From Parcubacteria group bacterium GW2011_GWA2_48_9 (GTDB lineage Bacteria; Patescibacteriota; Patescibacteriia; UBA10025): a DNA stretch of 33,179 nt. Under the pieces are notes generated by a model, which saw only the letters and a list, made by a program, of their open reading frames with translations, was not told the DNA's origin and ran no database searches. Shown piece by piece: positions 9,490-18,051 of this stretch. Both the position numbers and the translations under genes were made by a program. The stretch covers positions 1-33,179 of the forward strand of contig LCPQ01000008.1 of NCBI GenBank assembly GCA_001003705.1. The letters are read 5' to 3'. Numbering within the stretch: the stretch's first letter is position 1; every line of letters starts with the position of its first letter.

Positions 9490-10302
9490 TCAAACCAATG
9501 TTATCCGATTCTTTCTCACTTCCACTATCCCGTCTTTCTTCAAGGTTGTGGTGGCTTTTACGGTGTCCTGTCTAGTCCGCTTTAAAGCCTTCATGACCTG
9601 CCCGATATCCACAAATGGTTTTGTCGTCAGTTGCCGGACAATTTCACCCCTGATTTGTCGCAGTGAACCCTCGAACTTCGATTGTTTCGAGAGAGCCGGG
9701 ATATGCTTAATCTGCGCTGGCAGAACGAGCCGGCTATAGTCCATGAGCGCGTTGTGCCAATCACGGGAACGTTTTTTTGGCAGTAGTCTCCATGCAAGTT
9801 TTTCGACTTCTTTCAGCGATGTCGTTGCGGGCAGGTTGAGCTCATATAAAATAACCCGTCTGATGTTGGTATCAATCGTTATGAACGGTTTGTTAAAAGC
9901 GAAAATAAGTATTGCCCGCGAGGTATACGGGCCGATGCCAGGGAGCTTTTCCAATGCTTCAGGATTGTCGGGAATTTTTCTGCCAAACTCGTCGACGACC
10001 GCCTTTGCCAGTTTCCCGAGATTAAGCGCGCGGCGGTTGTACCCGAGGCCTGACCAGAGTTTTAGAAGTTGGAGGTTAGAAGCCCGAGAAAGGCGTTGCC
10101 AATTTGGCCATTTTTTCACCCATGCGATGTATTTCGGCACGACGCGGTCCACCTGAGTTTGCTGCAACATGATTTCAGCTACGGTGATTTTGTACGGATC
10201 TGTGGTGTTACGAAACGGCAAATCTCGACGGTGGAGTCTGTAGAAGCGGAGGATTTTTTTGCGAAAGGATTGTACTTTTGTTAGTGGGGATCTTTGCATC
10301 AT
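9490..10302 (-). CDS. MutY/endonuclease III-family DNA glycosylase lacking Fe-S cysteines, with C-terminal winged-helix-like region
   Basis: 'EIMLQQTQVDRVVPKY', HhH 'LPGIGPYTSRAILIFAF', 'TIDTNIRRVI'; no Cys in the ORF. Confidence 0.9.
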   Translation of the reverse strand: MMQRSPLTKVQSFRKKILRFYRLHRRDLPFRNTTDPYKITVAEIMLQQTQVDRVVPKYIAWVKKWPNWQRLSRASNLQLLKLWSGLGYNRRALNLGKLAKAVVDEFGRKIPDNPEALEKLPGIGPYTSRAILIFAFNKPFITIDTNIRRVILYELNLPATTSLKEVEKLAWRLLPKKRSRDWHNALMDYSRLVLPAQIKHIPALSKQSKFEGSLRQIRGEIVRQLTTKPFVDIGQVMKALKRTRQDTVKATTTLKKDGIVEVRKNRITLV

Positions 10303-10427
10303 TGCAGTATACCATGGCGGGTTCCTTACGGTTGTTTTCACATACATACATTTGACAACGTGTCAGAAGAAAGGTAACGTCTTATACGTCAAAACTGATC
10401 ATTTTATCGCAATCAAAGGAGCTACGG

Positions 10428-10856
10428 ATGAGCAGGTCAAAACGAATTGTCACTGCCGTTGTGTTCGCAGTTGTCGTAGTAGTACTGGCGCTTTTTCTTC
10501 CCATCCAGCCCGAGTCGACGCGGTGGACGTCGTACGATGGGAAAGTTTCTGTCGACATTGATTCACTATACCGAACAAACTCGGTTACCTTCACCTCGCC
10601 GCGAGAGGGTGAAAGAACCTATCGGATGCCGCTGCCAGTGGACCAGGACGGGAACGGTTCACTGGGGTTCGATGACACCGCATTGATCGAACTTCTGCGA
10701 CGCTATTGGAACCAGCGGGAAACAGCGAAAGGAGACGACGGTTTTGAGATCGTTGACTGGGCTGTGGACCTCCAAGGTCCCGAAGGCAGCGGTAGAATCG
10801 TTGGTGTCTACTTTTACGGATGGTCGCGATACACGAGCATTGTCACAGGAAACTGA
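10428..10856 (+). CDS. Hypothetical protein, N-terminal TM anchor
   Basis: ORF with hydrophobic N-terminus, AAAGGAGC RBS and a downstream terminator. Confidence 0.6.
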   Translation: MSRSKRIVTAVVFAVVVVVLALFLPIQPESTRWTSYDGKVSVDIDSLYRTNSVTFTSPREGERTYRMPLPVDQDGNGSLGFDDTALIELLRRYWNQRETAKGDDGFEIVDWAVDLQGPEGSGRIVGVYFYGWSRYTSIVTGN

Positions 10857-10877
10857 TAATCTCGGAAATCGGAACTT

Positions 10878-10920
10878 AAGCCCGACGCAGTCAGCATTGA
10901 CGTCGGGCTTTTTCTTTCTT
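10878..10920 (+). terminator. Rho-independent terminator
   Basis: AAGCCCGACG...CGTCGGGCTTTTTCTTTCTT. Confidence 0.88.
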
Positions 10921-11056
10921 AGAAGTAAATAACGCACCGTTTGAGAATTGATAAGCCATTCAAATCGCGGGCGTGCAGGGAATAGAAACGTGGGTTTTTC
11001 TACTGGATGTACTTGCTACGATTATAGTGTACTGTTGTGGTAGGAGATTAATTTAT

Positions 11057-11200
11057 TTGCCTTCGGCGAGTTACTTTTTTCCTTGATAAAAAAAGTATTG
11101 TTCACCTTTCAGGTTCACGAAGGGATGCAAAAAAATCAAGTCGCGCCAAACTCGCCCACACACCGTAAAACGGTGTGGGGGTCAAACAGTGGCGCGACAG
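11057..11200. repeat. Dispersed palindromic repeat, copy A
   Basis: Shares TTGCCTTCGGCGAGT.AC..TTTTTT.., AAAAAAATCAAGTCGCGCCAAACTC and GGTGTGGGGGTCAAACAGTGGCGCGACAG with 27795-27908; stem GTCGCGCCA/TGGCGCGAC. Confidence 0.9.
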
Positions 11201-11221
11201 ATTATTTAATAATATTATGTG

Positions 11222-11250
11222 TTGACATTCTTAGATAGGCATTCTATGCT
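11222..11250 (+). promoter_or_regulatory. Sigma-70-like promoter TTGACA-N17-TATGCT
   Basis: Exact -35 hexamer, 17-nt spacer, near-consensus -10; upstream of tRNA-Asn copy 2. Confidence 0.6.
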
Positions 11251-11340
11251 CTAACAGGTATGAAGCGTTTCAATAATAATTCAAGCATTTTTTCAAAACC
11301 GCCGCCGGCGTGACGTTTTTCATAGTTTAGAAAGACTTCG

Positions 11341-11364
11341 TCCCGCTCACTGGCGGGATGTTTT
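11341..11364 (+). terminator. Hairpin with T-rich tail (terminator-like)
   Basis: TCCCGC-TCACTG-GCGGGA-TGTTTT. Confidence 0.45.
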
Positions 11365-11373
11365 GTATACTGT

Positions 11374-11445
11374 TCCCCTGTAGTTTAATCGGCAAAACGC
11401 TGCACTGTTAATGCAGTCATGGTGGTTCGACTCCACCTGGGGGAG
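11374..11445 (+). tRNA. tRNA-Asn (GUU), copy 2
   Basis: Acceptor TCCCCTG/TGGGGGA (two wobbles), anticodon arm CTGCA-CTGTTAA-TGCAG, T arm GGTGG-TTCGACT-CCACC. Confidence 0.88.
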
Positions 11446-11490
11446 TTGGTAAGTTGATTTTTCTCACGACAAAACGTACCATACTGGCGT

Positions 11491-11835
11491 ATGAACGAAC
11501 TGAAGTTTTTGACTGACATGATCGTCGCGTTCCGCAATGCGCGTGACTGGGAACGGTACCACCAGCCAAAAGAGCTGGCTATTTCGGTTGCCATTGAAGC
11601 AGCGGAGCTTATGGAAAAGTTCCAATGGGCACGGAAGGCCCAGGCAGAATATATTGAAGCCCATAAGGAAGAGATAGCCGATGAGCTTGCCGATGTTGTT
11701 ATATATCTGTTGTTGCTTGCCTACTCGCTCGATATTGATGTAAAAAGCGCCGTTGAAGAAAAACTTGAAAAGATGCGAAAGAAGTATCCAGTGGAAAAAG
11801 CGCGGGGGCGCGATATTAAGTACACCGAGCTATGA
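11491..11835 (+). CDS. MazG-like nucleotide pyrophosphohydrolase, copy 1
   Basis: 'EAAELMEKFQW...EEIADELADVVIYLLLLA' ExxE...ExxD motif. Confidence 0.92.
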   Translation: MNELKFLTDMIVAFRNARDWERYHQPKELAISVAIEAAELMEKFQWARKAQAEYIEAHKEEIADELADVVIYLLLLAYSLDIDVKSAVEEKLEKMRKKYPVEKARGRDIKYTEL

Positions 11836-12176
11836 GCGATATACAGCAACTGACAAAGAAAATCATGGATTTTTTCGAGGAGTATGATTGGGTGAAGTTC
11901 CACCATCCGAAGGAGCTCGCCGTAGATATTCTGACCGAGTCCGGTGAGCTTTTGGAGTTATTCAAGTGGCAAACCAACAATACTCCCGAACGGATTGAGA
12001 AGAACAAAGGACATATCGCGGATGAAATAGCAGACGTTGCCGTAAGCGCACTAGAATTAGCGCATGTATTGAAGCTCGATATGCGGGAGATTATTGAGAG
12101 AAAAATGGAAAAGAATGGGGAAAAATATCCAATTGAGAAAGTTCATGGAAAAGATGTGAAGTACACCGAGATTTAA
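11832..12176 (+). CDS. MazG-like nucleotide pyrophosphohydrolase, copy 2
   Basis: ATGA overlap with the upstream paralog; 'ESGELLELFKW...HIADEIADVAVSALELA'. Confidence 0.92.
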   Translation: MSDIQQLTKKIMDFFEEYDWVKFHHPKELAVDILTESGELLELFKWQTNNTPERIEKNKGHIADEIADVAVSALELAHVLKLDMREIIERKMEKNGEKYPIEKVHGKDVKYTEI

Positions 12177-12197
12177 GAGATGGTCATTTTTTCGCAA

Positions 12198-12309
12198 GGG
12201 CGAGTTACTTTTTATAACTAAAAAGTAACCAAAAAGTTCTGGGGTTTTTGATTCGCGTGATGTATTCTTTCTGTACTTGTTGTCGGCAGGGCTCAGCAAA
12301 AACCCCAGA
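12198..12309. repeat. Related palindromic repeat, copy C (different second module)
   Basis: GCGAGTTACTTTTT-ATAACT-AAAAAGTAACC, then 13-bp inverted repeat TCTGGGGTTTTTG (12238-12250)/CAAAAACCCCAGA (12297-12309). Confidence 0.75.
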
Positions 12310-12368
12310 CCCCGTCACGGTACAGGGTTTGGGTATTTTCAGAGAAGAAACTATACATACCGATTACT

Positions 12369-12755
12369 ATGGAACGAGAACAATTCGAACACTACATAGA
12401 GGAAGCAATTCACGAAGTACCGGAGAGACTTCGAGAAAAAATTACGAATGTCGCGTTTGTCATTGAGGACGATGTGCGCGCGGCACGAACTACTGAGCGC
12501 GAAGTGAAAACTCGCGGCATGCTGCTCGGGTTATATCAGGGAATTCCCTTGAGTCGGCGTGGAGTTAATTATGGCAGTGTACTTCCCGACAAGATTACAT
12601 TGTTCAAAAACGCCATTGAACGCGTCGCAGGCGCAGACGAGCAACGTATCAGAAAACTCATCCGTGATGTTGTTCATCACGAAATCGGCCACTACTTCGG
12701 CATTGACGAGCACGGCGTGAGGAAGCTTGAACGAAAACGTCGAAAGAAGAATTGA
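12369..12755 (+). CDS. Zincin-like metallopeptidase family protein
   Basis: 'RDVVHHEIGHYFGID' HExxH motif, small single-domain protein. Confidence 0.85.
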   Translation: MEREQFEHYIEEAIHEVPERLREKITNVAFVIEDDVRAARTTEREVKTRGMLLGLYQGIPLSRRGVNYGSVLPDKITLFKNAIERVAGADEQRIRKLIRDVVHHEIGHYFGIDEHGVRKLERKRRKKN

Positions 12756-12764
12756 ACGCAGGGA

Positions 12765-14048
12765 CTAGTATCTGCGTCTCCCTGATCTGCGGTTCCAACT
12801 CTCACGGCCTTTTCGCCCGTAACGGTTGTATGCCGCGTTTTGGTTTTGCGGATTGGAAGAATCTGAGTGCACTCCGCGTGGCGACGACATACGCGGCGCC
12901 GGAAGGTTTGCAGGAAGTTGCCGTACCGGCAATGTTTTCCGTAGCAGGCGTTCGATGTTACGGACGTCACTTCGCTGGTCGAATGTAGCAAACGATATTG
13001 CCAGACCCTCACTGCCTGCGCGTCCTGTACGTCCTATGCGGTGCACGTAGTCCTCTGGTTGTGACGGCAAATCGAAGTTAATAACTACCTCGATACCTGT
13101 TACATGGATGCCGCGAGCGGCAATGTCCGTCGCTACAAGTACACGGTATTTGCCTGACTTGAATCCTTCCAATGCGTCACGCCGTTGGGCGAGCGTCCGG
13201 TTCGAATGAATATCCGCTGCCGCATGTCCCATCGTGTGTACGTGACGGGCGAGCTTGCTGGCCGTGTATTTCGTCCGGGTAAACACTAAGATCGGGCCTG
13301 GATACTGTTTCAGAAGGACTTCGAGTAAATGCGATTTGGATTCTTTTTGGACAAAAAATACTTCCTGGATCACTTTTTCTATCGTGGTTCCAGAAGGAGC
13401 TATTTCTACATGTATCGGAAGCGCCATATGCCGGTGCGCGATTTCAAGTATTCCCTTTGGCATGGTGGCGGAAAAAAGCATCGTTTGCCGCTGCCGGGGG
13501 ACGGCAGCCAGGATACGTTTTATCTGGGGAGCGAAGCCCATATCCAGCATACGATCCGCTTCGTCTAACACGAGGATACGGACATCGGAAAGAGTCAGAG
13601 TACGCTGTTCCATGTGATCGAGCATTCTGCCGGGAGTCGCGATCACTACATGGGGTTTGCGCTGAAGCGCGTTCCGTTGGGTTACCATCGAGGCTCCGCC
13701 AATAAGCAGTGCTGTGCGAAGGCCGAGCGACTTGCCTATAGCGTGAAGTGATTCCTCCACCTGTACTGCTAATTCACGCGTGGGAAGGAGGATAAGTCCG
13801 CGGCCTTTTATTTGCGCTAAACGTTGCAGCATAGGGATGCCGAACGCGAGCGTCTTACCTGTACCGGTCTGCGCGATGGCGATCAGATCTTTCCCCTCGA
13901 TGCCGATGGGAATCGAACGAAGCTGCACAGGAGTTGGTTCGGTGTAGCGGAGGCGATGAATCGCGTCGAGCAAACTCGGGGCGATGCCCAGGCCTGCGAA
14001 ACCGTTGGAAGATGGTGTAATCACACACGTACTGTAGCATACGGTCAC
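12765..14048 (-). CDS. DEAD-box ATP-dependent RNA helicase (RhlE-like)
   Basis: 'AQTGTGKT', 'DEAD', 'SAT', 'HRIGRTGRAG' motifs; basic C-terminal tail. Confidence 0.96.
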   Translation of the reverse strand: MTVCYSTCVITPSSNGFAGLGIAPSLLDAIHRLRYTEPTPVQLRSIPIGIEGKDLIAIAQTGTGKTLAFGIPMLQRLAQIKGRGLILLPTRELAVQVEESLHAIGKSLGLRTALLIGGASMVTQRNALQRKPHVVIATPGRMLDHMEQRTLTLSDVRILVLDEADRMLDMGFAPQIKRILAAVPRQRQTMLFSATMPKGILEIAHRHMALPIHVEIAPSGTTIEKVIQEVFFVQKESKSHLLEVLLKQYPGPILVFTRTKYTASKLARHVHTMGHAAADIHSNRTLAQRRDALEGFKSGKYRVLVATDIAARGIHVTGIEVVINFDLPSQPEDYVHRIGRTGRAGSEGLAISFATFDQRSDVRNIERLLRKTLPVRQLPANLPAPRMSSPRGVHSDSSNPQNQNAAYNRYGRKGRESWNRRSGRRRY

Positions 14049-14161
14049 AGCGCTGTCGCATCGGACGAAGCCGGTTAACGAGTTGGCGAATTGACGGATT
14101 GCGGATTGGTTTGGTTTTTACAACGTTGCACTCTGCCCCAAAAGACCGTATTATATTTCAC

Positions 14162-14728
14162 ATGACTCCAACTGTTCTCAACCTTCTCTCAATTCTCACA
14201 ATTATTGGTGATGTCATGATCGTTGGCATACTGGGCTTGTCGGTGTATGTCTGGGTTTCGAAAAAACAGGATAGCCGTCTGTTTGCGTTGGTCGGTGACC
14301 GTGGCGTTCTTTTCGCGTTCATCGTCGCCATTATGGCTACTGCAGGAAGTTTGTATTTTTCTGAGATCGCGCACTTTGCTCCGTGCAAACTGTGTTGGTT
14401 TCAGCGCATCTTTATGTACCCGCAGGTAATTGTTTTAGGAATTGCATTGTGGAAGAAGGAGCGAACCGTCGCTGTCATGCAAAGCCTGATTCTTTCAATT
14501 ATTGGCGTCTTGTTCGCGGCGTACCACTATTACCTCCAAATGTTTGCGACGACAGTGAAACCCTGCTCGCCGGATGACCCGGTTTCCTGTGCGGAAAAAG
14601 TTGTCGTCCGCTACGGCTACATCACGATTCCGATGATGGCGCTAACAGCGTTTCTGATGATTATCCTATTTCTCGTCATGGTGCAAATGCGGGACAGGAG
14701 AAATGCGGAAAATCAGCCGGCTCACTAG
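14162..14728 (+). CDS. Disulfide bond formation protein (DsbB/BdbC family)
   Basis: Four TMs with 'APCKLCWFQRIFMYPQ' CxxC and 'KPCSPDDPVSCAEK'. Confidence 0.9.
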   Translation: MTPTVLNLLSILTIIGDVMIVGILGLSVYVWVSKKQDSRLFALVGDRGVLFAFIVAIMATAGSLYFSEIAHFAPCKLCWFQRIFMYPQVIVLGIALWKKERTVAVMQSLILSIIGVLFAAYHYYLQMFATTVKPCSPDDPVSCAEKVVVRYGYITIPMMALTAFLMIILFLVMVQMRDRRNAENQPAH

Positions 14729-14854
14729 TGCATTCACCGTTTATTGCGGGTAGGTTCATGAGTATGTCCTTGACGCAAGGACTTCTTTTCATGTAAAGTC
14801 TTGAAATAACAAACAACGAACTTGTAGAAACTGTACGTTTCCAGGGGAGGGGTT

Positions 14855-15262
14855 ATGCAATTCTTGAAGGGTTCCGGGGTCGGGCTTGCCGGCGGCTTTC
14901 TCGGTTTTTTCGTTGTACTACTGCTCATCATGGTCAGTTCCGTGTTTACCGATTTGCTGACGGTGCAAGCATGGGTAGCCGTCGTCACGATGGTTGTGAC
15001 GGCGATCATGATTTGGGACAAGGGATGCAGCAGGTACATCAACTCTCCGTGGGAACTGTTCTTCGTGAGCATTTTCAGCTTGGGTATCTGGCTGATCGTC
15101 TGGTGCCCTCTCGCCAACGTAGTCATGGACTTTCTGGAACTCTCCGTTCCCGTCAGTGGGATGGCCCAATCAGTCGGGCAAATCACTCTCGCATGGCTCA
15201 TCAATGGAGTCGTCGCCGGCATCATCGCACATTGCAACTACATCTTCGACACTCGGAAGTAG
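14855..15262 (+). CDS. Small multi-TM membrane protein, hypothetical
   Basis: Hydrophobic ORF with GGGGAGGGG RBS and a downstream terminator. Confidence 0.65.
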   Translation: MQFLKGSGVGLAGGFLGFFVVLLLIMVSSVFTDLLTVQAWVAVVTMVVTAIMIWDKGCSRYINSPWELFFVSIFSLGIWLIVWCPLANVVMDFLELSVPVSGMAQSVGQITLAWLINGVVAGIIAHCNYIFDTRK

Positions 15263-15299
15263 TTTACCGGGCACTACACGCCCATCTATACGCATATAT

Positions 15300-15336
15300 C
15301 TCGCACCCCCTCTCTCTGTGGGTGCGAGTTTTCTTC
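15300..15336 (+). terminator. Rho-independent terminator
   Basis: CTCGCACCC...GGGTGCGAGTTTTCTT. Confidence 0.85.
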
Positions 15337-15351
15337 TTGAAACGCATGTCC

Positions 15352-16167
15352 CTACAATACCGGTGCCAAGAATGCCATCAACCCGATCCATAGTCCCACA
15401 TATATCAGTTTACGGGGTACATGGTCGATCTCTGGAGTAAGGCGGTTCGGCAGACGCAGTACGGCCATCATAAACGCCGCCGAAGCAATAGCATAGAGAA
15501 TTATGAAAGGCACTGTTCGTGAAGGAAAAATGAACCCGATAGAAATAGCCCCTGTGATGCAGAAAGCCACGGTTATCCTGATGTGTGACATCGGCATGAG
15601 GTGTGGCAACGTAATGCGAAATCCTCTGTCTACTTCAATATCTTCCACGTCCTTGACTATTTCCATCGCCATAATGGCGAAAAAGATTACGAGGGTTGTG
15701 AGAAGATTGAAAATGTTCACCGAACTGCCTACTGTCGCGCCAAAGAGAATAAGAAATGCCGACAAAAGTGCGGCAAGAACATTTTTTAGTACAGGGATTT
15801 TTACACAAACCCGCGAGTAGAGGACTGCTGCGAGAACGAAAAACAGAAATAACAGCACAATTTTCACTGATGCCATACGTGAAAGTGCCGTACCGATACT
15901 GAAGGAGATGATGGCAACAAATAATGCAACCTTTGGATGGAGTTTCGCGAATGGTTCCCCTTTACGGGCATCAATATCTCGATCCTCGTAACCATTATAT
16001 GCCAGCGTGCCCGCGGACAAGAAAAATATCGCAACGATGCTGATAAGTTCATCAGGTGAGGAGGGCCATCTCTTTTGACTTTGGATTATACCGACAACGA
16101 ATGCCCCAACGGGTGCGAATGTCATAGGGAAGCGAATGAGGCGGAGATACTGCCAGATGAGTTGCAT
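15352..16167 (-). CDS. UbiA-family prenyltransferase
   Basis: 'NGYEDRDIDARKGEP' (NxxxDxxxD) and 'DVEDIEVDRGFR' aspartate motifs in a multi-TM protein. Confidence 0.88.
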   Translation of the reverse strand: MQLIWQYLRLIRFPMTFAPVGAFVVGIIQSQKRWPSSPDELISIVAIFFLSAGTLAYNGYEDRDIDARKGEPFAKLHPKVALFVAIISFSIGTALSRMASVKIVLLFLFFVLAAVLYSRVCVKIPVLKNVLAALLSAFLILFGATVGSSVNIFNLLTTLVIFFAIMAMEIVKDVEDIEVDRGFRITLPHLMPMSHIRITVAFCITGAISIGFIFPSRTVPFIILYAIASAAFMMAVLRLPNRLTPEIDHVPRKLIYVGLWIGLMAFLAPVL

Positions 16168-16328
16168 ATGATAAGTATATACTAGGGAACTGCCATACAA
16201 CTAATAATAACCTAAATACGCAGCGTTTAGTTGCCTTATAATTATTTGGGCGGTACGCTATCAGCAGTCACCGGTGTTCGTGAGAATGCCTGCCGCTCGG
16301 GGGATGTAACGCTTTTACCTATCATACG

Positions 16329-16907
16329 ATGTATATACCAATGGGAGACGAAAACAGCATAGAATACATCAATGAACTTGTGCGCGGAGCCCAGGGCGGC
16401 GATGAAAATAGCCTTGGCCGTCTCTATGAACTTTTAAGCGTCAGAGTGTACCGATACCTCATTACGCGGGTTAGCCACAGGGAAACGGCCGAAGATCTCA
16501 TGCAGACAGCTTTCCTTGAAATGATTCGCTCACTGTCACGATATAAGATACGGGCGGGAGCGAAATTTACTACCTGGCTTTTCCAGATAGTGCGGCACCG
16601 GTTAATAGACCACTATCGGCGCCAGAAGATCGTTCTCCCCTTGGATGAGACCGTCGAATCTCATCCCGATCTGCAGACCGATCCCGCCCCACCAGATGTA
16701 GGAGAATCCAGTAAACAAGTACTTTCCGCTCTGGGAACACTGCCGGAGCGCCAACAGACCATCTTGCATCTTTTTTACCAGGAAGAGATGTCACCGAGTG
16801 AAATTGCTGAAGTCATGAACATGTCAGCCATCAGTGTACGAGTAGAAAAGCATCGTGCGATTAATAAAATCCGATATCTCTTCGTTGAAGGGGGAACAAC
16901 CATATGA
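16329..16907 (+). CDS. ECF-type RNA polymerase sigma factor 1
   Basis: 'ETAEDLMQTAFLEMIRSLSRYKIRAGAKFTTWLFQIVRHRLIDHYRR' and 'MSPSEIAEVMNMSAISVRVEKHRAINKIR'; start may be 16341. Confidence 0.92.
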   Translation: MYIPMGDENSIEYINELVRGAQGGDENSLGRLYELLSVRVYRYLITRVSHRETAEDLMQTAFLEMIRSLSRYKIRAGAKFTTWLFQIVRHRLIDHYRRQKIVLPLDETVESHPDLQTDPAPPDVGESSKQVLSALGTLPERQQTILHLFYQEEMSPSEIAEVMNMSAISVRVEKHRAINKIRYLFVEGGTTI

Positions 16908-17848
16908 TACGCAAGGAACTATCACAACATGAGGCAGAGGAGCTGATCAGAAAGGTATCATACCCCGTTCTGAATCCCACTTCACAACAACGTATCAAAC
17001 AGACCCTGCTTTCGGAATTCACGAACGTAACAAACGCGCGTGATGAACGATATACTATGCAGGAGGAGAAAACATTTTATCACTTATCAACACAACCCAT
17101 GATACCTATTATCATCGCAATTGTGATGGCTATCGTCGGGGCCGGAACCGCCATCGCGTCAAATTCTGCCAAGCCGGGCGACGCGCTGCACGGAGTCGAC
17201 CAAGCTCTCGAGGACGCACGTCTTAATTTCACTCTAGGTGATACCGCGAAGGCGGAGTTCATGCTTGAAATCGCCCAAGAGCGTGAGAAAGAGCGCTTCG
17301 AACTCGAGTCAGAAGGTAGATCTGAAAATGTCAGCGAGGCGGAGGAGCATATTGATCGCTCGCTCGATAACGCGCTCGAAACTATTAATCGTGTGCGCGC
17401 CGAGCAGGAAGAGCGCGGTAACGACAACGCCGCAGATACTCTCTCGGACGTCCAAGAGAAACTTACCGAACTCCAAAGACGCCACCAGGAGCGCACCCAG
17501 GGCCAAGACAATGGCGGTAACAACCAGCAAGGTGGACAAGGAAACGACAATTCGGATGATGAGGGAGACGACAGCTCGAATGGGAATGACAATGCAAACG
17601 ACAATTCAAATTCATCGGACGACGTAAACGATGATCGTGACTCAAATGTGAATGGGACTAACGATGAAAACAGCAATGCAAACGACAATTCAAATTCATC
17701 GGACGATCAGAATGACGATTCCGACAGCAATGCGAACGATGATGTGGAAGATGATAATTCTAATATTAATGAAGACGACTCTGATGTGAATGGCAGCGCA
17801 GGTAGTAGTTTACCTGTCCAAGCAGCCGCCCCGAGAGTTACCCGATAG
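16904..17848 (+). CDS. DUF5667-like membrane protein with Asn/Asp/Ser-rich repeat tail; candidate partner of ECF sigma 1
   Basis: ATGA overlap with the sigma gene; TM 'PMIPIIIAIVMAIVGAGTAIA', 'SAKPGDALHGVDQALEDARLNF'. Confidence 0.75.
   Translation: MIRKELSQHEAEELIRKVSYPVLNPTSQQRIKQTLLSEFTNVTNARDERYTMQEEKTFYHLSTQPMIPIIIAIVMAIVGAGTAIASNSAKPGDALHGVDQALEDARLNFTLGDTAKAEFMLEIAQEREKERFELESEGRSENVSEAEEHIDRSLDNALETINRVRAEQEERGNDNAADTLSDVQEKLTELQRRHQERTQGQDNGGNNQQGGQGNDNSDDEGDDSSNGNDNANDNSNSSDDVNDDRDSNVNGTNDENSNANDNSNSSDDQNDDSDSNANDDVEDDNSNINEDDSDVNGSAGSSLPVQAAAPRVTR
17591..17706 (+). repeat. Intragenic 84-bp-period repeat (32-nt exact core)
   Basis: AATGCAAACGACAATTCAAATTCATCGGACGA at 17591-17622 and 17675-17706. 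Confidence 0.9.
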
Positions 17849-18051
17849 AATTATTCAAATTAGTATTACGCTCTGGCAGCACTATCGTGCCAGGATGCTA
17901 ATGGCCATCCGCCCCGCCGGCGGGTGGTTTTGGATTATACAACAGTCATACGTTCTTATTGACTTACGCTTCGTTAACCAGTATATTTGCTTAAAATATG
18001 AACATGGTTCAAAGAGAAGGATAAACCTCTACGGAGGGGAAAGGAGGATCG

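Noticed and set aside
11057-11200. Interpretation of the palindromic repeat as a simple terminator or CRISPR unit
   Set aside because: No T-tract follows the final stem, the elements are singly dispersed rather than arrayed, and conserved unpaired motifs do not fit a terminator.
17080-17688. Minus-strand Ser-rich ORF opposite the DUF5667-like gene
   Set aside because: Composition is the antisense of the Asp/Asn repeat; no independent support.
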